Positions 1-6,581 of a stretch of 7,440 nt of DNA are shown here, piece by piece. How positions within the stretch are numbered: the first letter of the stretch is position 1; every line of letters begins with the position of its first letter. The notes under the pieces were generated by a model, which saw nothing but the letters and a program-made list of their open reading frames with translations, was not told the origin of the DNA and did no database searches. Both the position numbers and the translations under genes were made by a program. Source of the stretch: Flavobacteriales bacterium (GTDB taxonomy: Bacteria > Bacteroidota > Bacteroidia > Flavobacteriales_F > PHOS-HE28); assembly GCA_024640205.1 (NCBI GenBank), contig JAHEFL010000068.1, forward strand, positions 1-7,440, read 5' to 3'.

Positions 1-1
1 T

Positions 2-457
2 TATCTGCATCACAAGTACGCCCTCGTGGACCATGCAGCCCCAGGATCCGACCCCCAGGTCATTGTAGGGTCACACAACTGGAGCTACAATGCCGAGACC
101 CAGAATGATGAGAACACCCTGATCATTCACAGTGCGGGCATCGTGGATCAATTCCATCAGGAGTGGAACGCACGCTGGACCACTGCGGTAGGTCTGGAGG
201 AAAATACCAGCAGGACGGAACGCCTCATTCTCCATCCGAACCCGGCAAAGGACTGGATTGCGATCACGGGACTTTCGATGCGATCCGATAAGGTTGACAT
301 CAAGGTCTTGGATCTTTCAGGACGCGTTGTGATCGCGATGATCCGATCATCGGGTGACCTTGGGATACAACTGGATGACCTGGCCGCCGGCACCTACGTT
401 GTGAACGCATCAGCGGGGAAGGATCGCTGGGAAGGCCGGTTCATCCGCCTACCCTGA
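2..457 (+). CDS. Phospholipase D-like protein with C-terminal T9SS sorting domain, 3' part only
   Basis: The frame is open from base 2 to the TGA at 455-457, so the N-terminal part lies outside the window; the GTG at base 26 is internal, not a start. The visible start of the protein reads YLHHKYALVDH, which contains an HxK(x4)D phospholipase D (HKD) motif at bases 8-31. It is followed by GSHNWS and NDEN, the usual continuation of PLD-family nuclease/phospholipase domains. HKD enzymes cleave phosphodiester bonds in nucleic acids or phospholipids through a His nucleophile. From about base 215 comes a beta-rich tail (ILHPNPAKDW, then VLDLSGRVV, LAAGTYVV and a final GRFIRLP) typical of the type A sorting domain of the type IX secretion system, which exports proteins across the outer membrane. 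I infer a secreted or surface-attached enzyme. Its substrate (DNA, lipid or other) and the number of HKD motifs cannot be told from this fragment. Confidence 0.85.
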   Translation, partial: YLHHKYALVDHAAPGSDPQVIVGSHNWSYNAETQNDENTLIIHSAGIVDQFHQEWNARWTTAVGLEENTSRTERLILHPNPAKDWIAITGLSMRSDKVDIKVLDLSGRVVIAMIRSSGDLGIQLDDLAAGTYVVNASAGKDRWEGRFIRLP

Positions 458-473
458 TCGATCTGGGAAGTAG
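449..473. other. Possible weak hairpin at the convergent gene junction
   Basis: CTACCC (449-454) can pair with GGG..GTAG (465-473) with an AA bulge, enclosing the self-complementary GATCGATC at 456-463. It lies exactly where the plus-strand PLD-like gene and the minus-strand operon end on each other. There is no T-run on either strand, so it is not a standard intrinsic terminator. A role in ending transcription in both directions is only a guess. Confidence 0.2.
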
Positions 474-1090
474 AGGGGGGTCCTTTCGTTGTACATGCGC
501 AGGAAGCGGAACAAGGCCTCGGTGCTGTTCCGTTGCTTCTTGGGCAGTGCCCGGAATTCCTCTTGAAGGACCTCATCATATCGAAGGGCCCGGTCCATAC
601 CGCTTGCCGTGAAGGGAAGGAACTCACCTGTGCGCATGTCCAACACTTGCTGCATGAGGATCGTTCGCGTTACTCCGCCATAGGGATACATGTACGGATC
701 CCAATCCCTGTAACTCATTTCGTAGACCATATGGCCGAGACTGCCCATCATGCCAATGCGATAAAAACCATTCCCTGCCGCGATATATACCGCACCACCT
801 TGGCAAAAGCCCCATAAGGCATCCTTCCTGATCTCCTTCCTATCCCCGTTCGCATCCACATGGTACATTTTGCTCACCACCCTTCGGATATCGGACACCT
901 TCAACCCTTGGTCATCCCGCAGGTCCTCCCGTGCAACCGTCGGCGAGTTGCTCCGAAAGGCACTGAAATCCTTGTACACACCGTCGTGTAATTCAAACCC
1001 GCCAGCATAACGGACCCAGGTGCTATCCTCCTGTGCCTGGCAGATCACCATTGCGAGCAGTAAGGCTATGGACAACATGAACTTCTTCAT
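449..1090 (-). CDS. Small secreted protein of unknown function
   Basis: 213 residues. The N-terminus [20 protein letters not shown] is a clear Sec signal peptide: two lysines, a hydrophobic core, then AQ before ED. The residue before Cys17 is Ile, so this is not a lipobox, and I expect a soluble periplasmic or exported protein of about 193 residues. The mature part is rich in aromatic and charged residues and begins with a segment around DGVYKDFSAFRSNSP. I have the impression that DG(V/I)Y..F..F..N.P segments recur in uncharacterised Bacteroidota secreted proteins, but I cannot confirm a family. No catalytic motif, membrane segment or T9SS tail is visible. The gene is last in the minus-strand operon: its ATG overlaps the TGA of the hydrolase gene by 4 bases (ATGA), which suggests translational coupling. 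Its TAG lies inside the end of the convergent PLD-like gene. Function is not assigned. Confidence 0.8.
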   Translation of the reverse strand: MKKFMLSIALLLAMVICQAQEDSTWVRYAGGFELHDGVYKDFSAFRSNSPTVAREDLRDDQGLKVSDIRRVVSKMYHVDANGDRKEIRKDALWGFCQGGAVYIAAGNGFYRIGMMGSLGHMVYEMSYRDWDPYMYPYGGVTRTILMQQVLDMRTGEFLPFTASGMDRALRYDEVLQEEFRALPKKQRNSTEALFRFLRMYNERTPLYFPDRSG

Positions 1091-1884
1091 GCTTTGCTGG
1101 CTGCTTCCCGGATCATGGTGATCACCTCATCCGGTGCCTGGGCATGCACCCAGTGACCTGCGTAAGGGATCGTTACCACCCGGCTGTCCGGGAACTGTTC
1201 CGCGATCGCCGGCAGGTCCTCACGAAGGATATAATCGCTCTGCCCACCACGAATGAACAGGGTCGGGATCTTCACCACCTCGGGACCGATCGCAGCAAGG
1301 ATCCCATCCAATTCGCGTGCAAGAAGATCCACGTTCATCCGCCAAGCCAATCGACCTTGGTCAACCCAATAGAGGTTCTTCATCAGGAACTGGACAACAC
1401 CCGGTTCTTTGATGAACGTGGCCATATGCTCCTCCACTTCTCGGCGTCCCTTGCCCGGGGACAAGTCAGCCGTGCGCAGTGCTTCGAGAATATGTGAATG
1501 GTTGTTCTCGTGCTCCTTGGGGCTGATATCCACCACGACCAGGGAACGGATCAGTTCCGGCCAATGCTGGGACACGACCATGGTCACCTTGCCTCCCATG
1601 GAATGCCCTACCAGCACCACATCGTGCAGGTCCAACCGGGTCAGGAGGTGATGCACATCCTTTGCCATGAGTTCGTAGGTAATGGCAGCTGAATGCGGCG
1701 ACCGGCCGTGGTCCCGCAGATCCACGAGGATCACATCCAAGGCCACCGAACCGGGTCCGGAAGGCTCCGCCAGCTCCCGGCCGATACTGCCCCAATTGTC
1801 CAGGGTCCCGAACAAGCCATGCAGGATCACTACCGTGGGTGCACCACTCGGTCCTGTTCGCCGGTAATGCAGGTCCAGGATCAT
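1087..1884 (-). CDS. Alpha/beta hydrolase, YbfF-like esterase family
   Basis: 265 residues, a full-length single-domain alpha/beta hydrolase. The oxyanion-hole region is [10 protein letters not shown] (22-31), followed by [10 protein letters not shown] (54-63). The nucleophile elbow is GHSMGG with Ser95, and the catalytic His is H244 in AGHWVHAQ. The acid could be D217 in GGQSDYI, the usual place after strand 6, or D119 in VVDISP, the position used in YbfF-type enzymes. The combination HGLFG.xDN / DLRDHGRSP / GHSMGGK matches the YbfF/ABHD11-like esterase group, which hydrolyses short acyl esters or thioesters; the physiological substrate is not known. There is no signal peptide, so it should be cytoplasmic. 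The start ATG overlaps the pdxJ stop codon (ATGA at 1884-1881), and the end overlaps the next gene the same way, so it is the middle gene of a coupled operon. The family call is firm; the substrate is open. Confidence 0.93.
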   Translation of the reverse strand: MILDLHYRRTGPSGAPTVVILHGLFGTLDNWGSIGRELAEPSGPGSVALDVILVDLRDHGRSPHSAAITYELMAKDVHHLLTRLDLHDVVLVGHSMGGKVTMVVSQHWPELIRSLVVVDISPKEHENNHSHILEALRTADLSPGKGRREVEEHMATFIKEPGVVQFLMKNLYWVDQGRLAWRMNVDLLARELDGILAAIGPEVVKIPTLFIRGGQSDYILREDLPAIAEQFPDSRVVTIPYAGHWVHAQAPDEVITMIREAASKA

Positions 1885-2594
1885 CGCAATTCACGGAGAT
1901 AAAGCTGCACCGTGTTCTCCAGTCCGAATGTCAGCGAATCGCAGATAAGAGCATGGCCGATCGAAACCTCCAACAAACCGGGCACATGGTCATTGAAATA
2001 ACGCAGGTTGGTCCGATCCAGATCATGGCCAGCGTTCAGGCCGAGCCCCAGTTCACCGGCACGGTCGGCCGCCATGATGAACGGCGCGATGGCCTTCTCC
2101 CGGCCCTTTGCATATCCGGAAGCATAAGGACCTGTATACAATTCAATACGGTCCGTTCCCGTTTCCGAGGCATGAGCTATTGCTTCAACGTCCGTACCCA
2201 TGAACAAGGAGGTCCGGATCCCGCGTTCCTTGAACTTGGAGAGGACATCTTTAAGGAGCGAGCGTTGGGCTACCGGGTCCCATCCGGCGTTGCTCGTGAG
2301 TACGTCCGGGGGATCCGGGACGAGGGTCACTTGTGCCGGAGCGACCTCCAGTACCAGTTCCACGAACTCCTTGGAAGGGTAGCCTTCGATATTGAATTCC
2401 GTTGTGAGGACCGATGCAAGGCCCCGCACATCACTTTTCCTGATGTGCCGCTCATCCGGCCGGGGGTGGACGGTGATCCCTTGAGCGCCGAACCGTTCGA
2501 TGTCAAGCGCCATTTCCAGCACATTGGGTACCGCACCACCGCGCGCATTGCGCAACGTGGCGAGCTTGTTGATATTCACACTGAGACGCGTCAC
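1881..2594 (-). CDS. pdxJ: Pyridoxine 5'-phosphate synthase PdxJ
   Basis: Last ring-closing enzyme of the DXP-dependent vitamin B6 pathway: it condenses 3-amino-2-oxopropyl phosphate with 1-deoxyxylulose 5-phosphate to pyridoxine 5'-phosphate in the cytoplasm. The frame is open further up (an ATG at 2648), but family homology begins only at [20 protein letters not shown] therefore choose the GTG at 2594, giving 237 residues, the usual PdxJ length; the longer start would add 18 residues unlike the family and would run over the promoter element. With this start the phosphate- and substrate-binding segment is [12 protein letters not shown] (H43, H50), the catalytic Glu is E70 in FNIEG, and H190 sits in NAGHDL. 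The family's IGHAL motif is at 212-216, near the C-terminus. All expected active-site residues are present. It is the first gene of the minus-strand operon and is followed by the hydrolase with an ATGA overlap. Confidence 0.96.
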   Translation of the reverse strand: MTRLSVNINKLATLRNARGGAVPNVLEMALDIERFGAQGITVHPRPDERHIRKSDVRGLASVLTTEFNIEGYPSKEFVELVLEVAPAQVTLVPDPPDVLTSNAGWDPVAQRSLLKDVLSKFKERGIRTSLFMGTDVEAIAHASETGTDRIELYTGPYASGYAKGREKAIAPFIMAADRAGELGLGLNAGHDLDRTNLRYFNDHVPGLLEVSIGHALICDSLTFGLENTVQLYLRELR

Positions 2595-2671
2595 CTGGGA
2601 TGCTCTACCTTGGGCCTCTTGCCTCCGGGAGCACAAAAGTAGGAGCACCCGACACCTTGATCAGCAGCGTA
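2595..2671. promoter_or_regulatory. Divergent intergenic region between pdxJ and the CBS gene operon
   Basis: These 77 bases separate the two divergent operons and must carry at least part of the start signals for both. The minus-strand -7 element is annotated separately. On the plus strand the best candidate is TACCTTGG at 2606-2613, one mismatch from TAnnTTTG and 58 bases before the CBS gene ATG, without a visible -33 TTG. No strong purine-rich ribosome-binding site precedes either start. I see no operator palindrome or riboswitch. Confidence 0.4.
2634..2641 (-). promoter_or_regulatory. Bacteroidota-type -7 promoter element for the pdxJ operon
   Basis: Read on the minus strand, 2641-2634 is TACTTTTG, an exact match to the Bacteroidota housekeeping -7 consensus TAnnTTTG. 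It lies 40 bases before the GTG chosen for pdxJ, so the leader would be about 30-35 bases. No clear TTG -33 element is visible at the usual distance upstream. The match and location are seen directly; activity is inferred. Confidence 0.5.
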
Positions 2672-3334
2672 ATGCACGCCATCGACCTCATCACCCCGAA
2701 CGTACCACCCTTGCGTCCCCAGGACAACATAGGCAGGGCCCTGGATTGGATGGAGGAATTCAAGGTGGGCCATCTGCCGGTCGTGGAAGGACGCACCCTT
2801 GTCGGAGTGGTCAAGGACCAGGACCTGGTGGACCGGAACGATCCACTGGCCACCGTGAGCAGTATCATGGCGCAGGTGGAGCTGCCATTCGTGCGCGAAG
2901 GTGCCCATATCTATGAGGTGATCAAGCTGATCAGCGAGCGCGATCTTACTGTCGTACCCGTATTGGATTCAATGGGGGTGTTCATGGGGACCATCACCGA
3001 GCACCAAGCATTGAAGAAATTCGCGGAGGTCGGCAACATCCATGAACCCGGTAGCATTGTTGTCCTGGAGTTGAACGTGGTGGATTACAGTCTTCATGAG
3101 ATCGCCCGCATCGTGGAAGGCAATGATGGGAAGGTGTTGAGCGTCCATGGTCACACACTTCCGGACAGCTCGCGAATGGAGGTCACATTGAAGATCAATC
3201 TGGAGGACGTGAGCGGGATCCTCCAGGCTTTCGAGCGTCACGACTACTTCGTAAAGACCACGTACCAAGCTTCCCGTTACAAGGAGGATATGCGGGAACG
3301 CTTCGAGGGCCTGATGCGCTATCTCGAACCGTGA
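2672..3334 (+). CDS. Two-CBS-domain protein with C-terminal ACT-like domain
   Basis: 220 residues from the ATG at 2672. The frame is open up to 2600, but those extra residues lie in the promoter region, and family homology starts at MHAIDLITPNVPPLRPQD. The first CBS motif covers about residues 1-60 (LDWMEEFKVGHLPVVEG, then LVGVVKDQDL). The second covers about 65-125 (IMAQVELPFVREGAHIYEV, then LTVVPVLDSMGVFMGTITEHQAL). CBS pairs usually bind adenine nucleotides such as AMP, ATP or SAM. From about residue 130 (GSIVVLELNVVDYSLHEIARIV to the TTYQ segment) the strand-helix pattern resembles an ACT domain, a small-ligand sensor. There is no attached enzyme, channel or signal peptide, so it looks like a stand-alone cytoplasmic regulator. 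It opens the plus-strand operon and is conserved next to nadK in Bacteroidota as far as I know. Its partner and ligand are unknown. Confidence 0.9.
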   Translation: MHAIDLITPNVPPLRPQDNIGRALDWMEEFKVGHLPVVEGRTLVGVVKDQDLVDRNDPLATVSSIMAQVELPFVREGAHIYEVIKLISERDLTVVPVLDSMGVFMGTITEHQALKKFAEVGNIHEPGSIVVLELNVVDYSLHEIARIVEGNDGKVLSVHGHTLPDSSRMEVTLKINLEDVSGILQAFERHDYFVKTTYQASRYKEDMRERFEGLMRYLEP

Positions 3335-3357
3335 GCGAAGGCCATCTTTGCGCTGGC

Positions 3358-4761
3358 ATGCCGCGATCCCTTGCCCTATCATTGGTCCTGCTGGCAATAG
3401 GTTTTCCGGAGGCCCGGTCACAAGCTGCACCCCAGGACACCCTGCCGATCCGCGTCCTCGGTATCGTGGTCCAAGGGAACCGGGTCACTCAGGAGCGCAT
3501 CATTCTGAGGGAACTGGTGTTCGTGGAAGGCGATACGATGCCCACTGAGGACTTCTACGAACGACTGGAGCGCGGAAGGCAGAACCTGGTGAACACCGGT
3601 CTTTTCAACACCGTGGTGGCGTTGCCGCTATTCCTGGATGCGCGATCGGTGATCGTGGAAGTGACGGTGAACGAGCGCTGGTATTTGTGGCCTTCCGTCA
3701 AATTCCGATTGGCCGACCCCAATTTCAATACCTGGTGGTTGACCAAGGACCTGAGCCGGGTCAATTATGGATTGTACCTGACGAAGTACAACTTCCGCGG
3801 AATGAACGAGACGATCTCAGCAATGGTCCAATTCGGCTACACCAAACAGTTCGCGCTCCGATACAAGGCCCCGTTCATCGACAGGGAGCAGCGATGGGGA
3901 CTGAGCATCGGGGGGGCCTATCTGGAGCAGGAGGAAGTGACCGCGGCGACGGTTGAGAACGTTCGTGTGCTATTGAAGAACCCGGATGGTCCGAACCGCA
4001 CCCAACGGACCGCGGACATGGAACTCACATTGAGACGGAACCATGATGTGAGGCACAGTTGGAGATTAAGATGGATGAACGCCTCCGTCACGGATACGAT
4101 CACGGACGTGGCCATCGACTACTTCGATGGGCCTGCTCTGAGCACACAATACTTCACGCTCGGATATGGCCTGGTCTGGGATCGCCGGGACATGAGAGCC
4201 TTTCCCCGATCGGGTCATTTCGCTGAATTCCGCATCGATCGTTATGGCTTGGGCTTACTCGAGGAGGCCTCTCCGGATATCACAACGCTATACGGGACCG
4301 GCAAGCGCTGGTGGCGCATGGCGGATCGCTTTACGCTCGCGGTTAGCGTCCGGGGAAAAGCCACACTAGGGGAACCACCTTACTTCGTGCAGGAAGGTTT
4401 GGGATATGATCACTTTGTGCGGGGGTACGAGTACTACGTCGTGGACGGCGAGCATTTCATATTGGGAAAGTGCAATTTCATCTTTCAACTGGTGGAACCC
4501 GTGGTGCGAAGGGTGGAGTCCGTTCCTCTGGAAGCGTTCCGCACGCTCTATTTTGCGTTGTATATGGATCTGTTCGCGGATGCTGGAAGGGTTTGGGACC
4601 AGCGCTACGCTGAAGTGAATTTTCTGGAGGACCGATGGCTTAGTGGCTACGGCATAGGCATCGACCTGGTGAGCAGCTACGATCAAGTGGTGCGCGGTGA
4701 ATACACGTTGAACGCCTTGGGAGAACATGGTTTCTTCCTACATTTCACACAACCCTTTTGA
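3358..4761 (+). CDS. Single-POTRA Omp85 outer-membrane protein, BamA/TamA family
   Basis: 467 residues from the ATG at 3358, which gives a good signal peptide (MPRSLALSLVLLAIGFPEARSQ). A GTG at 3331 overlapping the CBS gene stop (GTGA) would add nine polar residues and is a possible coupled start. After the signal comes one POTRA domain, about residues 31-107, from IRVLGIVVQGNRVTQERII through LVNTGLFNTV to VIVEVTVNERW. The rest is a beta barrel with alternating aromatic strands. VRGY at about residue 354 (bases 4417-4428) matches the conserved (V/I)RG(F/Y) tip of loop 6 in Omp85 proteins, and the chain ends in HFTQPF with the terminal Phe expected of a barrel. Canonical BamA has five POTRA domains, so this is a shorter paralogue. 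It may insert or translocate a subset of proteins or lipids, or be a structural relative with another role. NAD kinase starts 4 bases after its stop codon. Confidence 0.88.
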   Translation: MPRSLALSLVLLAIGFPEARSQAAPQDTLPIRVLGIVVQGNRVTQERIILRELVFVEGDTMPTEDFYERLERGRQNLVNTGLFNTVVALPLFLDARSVIVEVTVNERWYLWPSVKFRLADPNFNTWWLTKDLSRVNYGLYLTKYNFRGMNETISAMVQFGYTKQFALRYKAPFIDREQRWGLSIGGAYLEQEEVTAATVENVRVLLKNPDGPNRTQRTADMELTLRRNHDVRHSWRLRWMNASVTDTITDVAIDYFDGPALSTQYFTLGYGLVWDRRDMRAFPRSGHFAEFRIDRYGLGLLEEASPDITTLYGTGKRWWRMADRFTLAVSVRGKATLGEPPYFVQEGLGYDHFVRGYEYYVVDGEHFILGKCNFIFQLVEPVVRRVESVPLEAFRTLYFALYMDLFADAGRVWDQRYAEVNFLEDRWLSGYGIGIDLVSSYDQVVRGEYTLNALGEHGFFLHFTQPF

Positions 4762-4765
4762 TCGC

Positions 4766-5662
4766 ATGCGAGTTGGAGTGCACGGTCGTGAAATGACCCC
4801 GGACAATGCGCCGCTGGTGGCGGAGATCATCGGTCGCCTGCATGCGCATGGCATGGATCCCATGCTCACACCCGGATTGGCGGAATGGCTGGTGGGGTCC
4901 GGACATCCCATCGATCGGCCGGTCCTTTCGATCGGAGATGCTTTGCTGAGCGAGATCGACCTGTGCATCGGGCTGGGGGGTGATGGCACCCTGTTGGATA
5001 CGGTGGCATTGGTCGGCCGCAGTGGTACGCCGGTCCTTGGGATCAACCTGGGAAGACTGGGGTTCCTAAGCAGCGTGAGGATCGAGGAGGTTGACATCGC
5101 ATTGAGGAATCTACGCGACGGGAGGTACGCGCTGCAGGATAGGGCACTGGTGGAGGTGCTCGGCCATGACGAGTTGCTCGGTAAGCACAACTTTGCCTTG
5201 AACGAGGTCAGCGTTCACAAGCGGGACAGCTCGAGCATGATCGCTGTGCATGTTCACTTGGGGAATGATTTCCTCAATACGTACTGGGCGGATGGCCTGA
5301 TCATTGCCACACCGACCGGATCCACCGCGTACAATCTGAGCTGCGGCGGGCCTTTGCTCTATCCAACGAGCGATGTCCTGGTCATCAATCCGATTTCACC
5401 GCACAATCTGAACGTAAGGCCGTTCGTGGTGCCTGACCACTATACGATACGGCTCGAATTGGAGGCCCGGGGTGACCGCTGCCTGCTGAACCTGGATTCA
5501 CGTGGCACCACTATCGAAGGGAACAGTTTGGTGACCGTGCGCAGGGCGCCCTTTTCGATCAAATTGGTGCAATTGGAGGGCCAGGATTTCCTGGACACCC
5601 TGCGGACCAAGTTGAACTGGGGCCTTGATCTGCGATCCACGCATGGCGGTCCAAAGGCCTGA
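4766..5662 (+). CDS. nadK: NAD kinase
   Basis: Phosphorylates NAD to NADP with ATP (or polyphosphate in some bacteria); cytoplasmic and essential in most bacteria. I use the ATG at 4766 (298 residues), because MRVGVHGRE is the first strand of the fold. An ATG at 4727 lies inside the upstream barrel gene and adds 13 unrelated residues. The signature GGDGTLL is at residues 71-77, with the catalytic Asp at 73, followed by GINLGRLGFLS. The NE motif is at 146-147, and the NAD-binding segment ADGLIIATPTGSTAYNLSCGGP is at about 175-196. NPISPHNLNVRP at 208-219 is the usual C-terminal block. Length and motifs are complete, with no key residue missing. It sits between two outer-membrane protein genes, which suggests co-transcription with envelope genes rather than a metabolic link. 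Confidence 0.97.
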   Translation: MRVGVHGREMTPDNAPLVAEIIGRLHAHGMDPMLTPGLAEWLVGSGHPIDRPVLSIGDALLSEIDLCIGLGGDGTLLDTVALVGRSGTPVLGINLGRLGFLSSVRIEEVDIALRNLRDGRYALQDRALVEVLGHDELLGKHNFALNEVSVHKRDSSSMIAVHVHLGNDFLNTYWADGLIIATPTGSTAYNLSCGGPLLYPTSDVLVINPISPHNLNVRPFVVPDHYTIRLELEARGDRCLLNLDSRGTTIEGNSLVTVRRAPFSIKLVQLEGQDFLDTLRTKLNWGLDLRSTHGGPKA

Positions 5663-5732
5663 GAGGGATTAACTTCGCCCCCCGGGCCGTTCAGGGGCAT
5701 ACCATACCCCTTCCCGTTGCGTTTTTCAGCCG
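5663..5732 (+). other. Intergenic gap with short inverted repeats and a near-consensus promoter element
   Basis: This is the only gap of note within the plus-strand operon. TAACTTCG at 5670-5677 differs by one base from TAnnTTTG, but there is no clear -33 TTG. GCCCC (5677-5681) can pair with GGGGC (5694-5698), and GGGGCATACCATACCCC (5694-5710) is a second, alternative imperfect hairpin. A T5 run at 5722-5726 is too far from either stem for a standard terminator. It could be an internal promoter with leader, or an attenuating structure, for the downstream genes; the evidence is weak. Confidence 0.25.
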
Positions 5733-6581
5733 ATGTTCCGAAATCTCGTTCTGCTCGTATTGATGGTGCTTGCGCCCCAAGTGCAGGCACAGGTGAACGA
5801 GATAGGCATCACCGGTGGGACATTGTTCTACATCGGTGACATCAACCCGACGCGATGGTACCCGAAGAACACCAAGCTCGGTGGTGGTCTTGTCTTCAGG
5901 CATAATATGACGGACCGGCTCGCTATGCGACTGCAAGGGATCTATGGTACGCTCGAGGCCTACGACAGCAATTCGGACGACCCGGTGCAGCAATTCCGTA
6001 ACCTGCACTTCCGGGCCCGCTTGTTCGAGGCCTCCGCCTTGTTCGAGGTGAACTTCTTCAAGTACAGGTCCAAGGGCAAGGAGAGCCACAATTGGACGCC
6101 CTTCCTTTTCGCCGGGTTGGCATATTTCAGGGCCAATCCGCAGGCGGAGTTCAATGATACGTGGTACGAGCTACCGCCCTTGGGAACCGAAGGACAAGGA
6201 ACGGAGGCCCGGCCGGATAGTGAGCCATATAAAGTGGACCAGGTGGCATTGCCTTTCGGTGCAGGCCTGAAATTCAATCTGGGGAGGGTGGACCTGCAGG
6301 TGGAGATGGGGCTACGCAGGACCTGGACGGACCACATCGATGATGTGAGCGGGACATACGTGGATAACGCCCTGTTGGAAGAGCAGAACGGACCCTTGGC
6401 GGCTGCGTTGGCGGACCGCAGCGGTGCTGATGCGATACCGGACTTCTCGAACACCGGGAGGGCCCGAGGCGATAGCAACACGAATGATTGGTACCAGTAC
6501 ACCGGCGTCAGTCTGACATACATCATTAGCCGCTTCTCGGATTGCGATGCGCAATACGATTGGATGCGACGGAAACGCTGA
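5733..6581 (+). CDS. DUF6089-type outer-membrane-like beta-barrel protein
   Basis: 282 residues. MFRNLVLLVLMVLAPQVQAQ is a Sec signal peptide with cleavage expected after the final AQ. The mature protein opens with EIGITGGTLFYIGDINPTRW and then alternates strands such as GGGLVFRHNMTDRLAMRLQGIYG, FEASALFEVNFF, TPFLFAGLAYF, LPFGAGLKFNLG and TGVSLTYIISRF. This is the pattern of a small outer-membrane barrel and of the Bacteroidota family placed in DUF6089. One Cys lies near the C-terminus (SDCDAQYDWMRRKR), after the last strand. The position directly before uppS and bamA is the usual one for this family, so a role linked to outer-membrane assembly is plausible, but no function is established that I know of. 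Its last 35 bases overlap the ATG-initiated version of uppS. The barrel reading is by pattern; family assignment is from memory of the EIG..GG..YIGDI start. Confidence 0.82.
   Translation: MFRNLVLLVLMVLAPQVQAQVNEIGITGGTLFYIGDINPTRWYPKNTKLGGGLVFRHNMTDRLAMRLQGIYGTLEAYDSNSDDPVQQFRNLHFRARLFEASALFEVNFFKYRSKGKESHNWTPFLFAGLAYFRANPQAEFNDTWYELPPLGTEGQGTEARPDSEPYKVDQVALPFGAGLKFNLGRVDLQVEMGLRRTWTDHIDDVSGTYVDNALLEEQNGPLAAALADRSGADAIPDFSNTGRARGDSNTNDWYQYTGVSLTYIISRFSDCDAQYDWMRRKR

Noticed and set aside
1060..1090. Lipoprotein signal at Cys17 of the secreted unknown protein
   Set aside because: The residues before the Cys are M-V-I, and Ile at -1 does not fit a lipobox (G, A or S is expected), so a normal Sec signal cut after AQ is more likely.
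1466..1894. 142-codon minus-strand frame inside the alpha/beta hydrolase gene
   Set aside because: It is a frame shadow of the hydrolase; the real frame carries the GHSMGG nucleophile and His motif through its whole length.
1839..2642. Long open frame (267 codons) on the plus strand opposite pdxJ
   Set aside because: It is antisense to a complete, motif-verified pdxJ. Its protein shows no recognisable domain, and such shadows are common where third-position GC is high.
5677..5726. Intrinsic terminator after nadK
   Set aside because: The possible stems are short and the T5 run lies more than ten bases from either stem, so it does not have terminator geometry.
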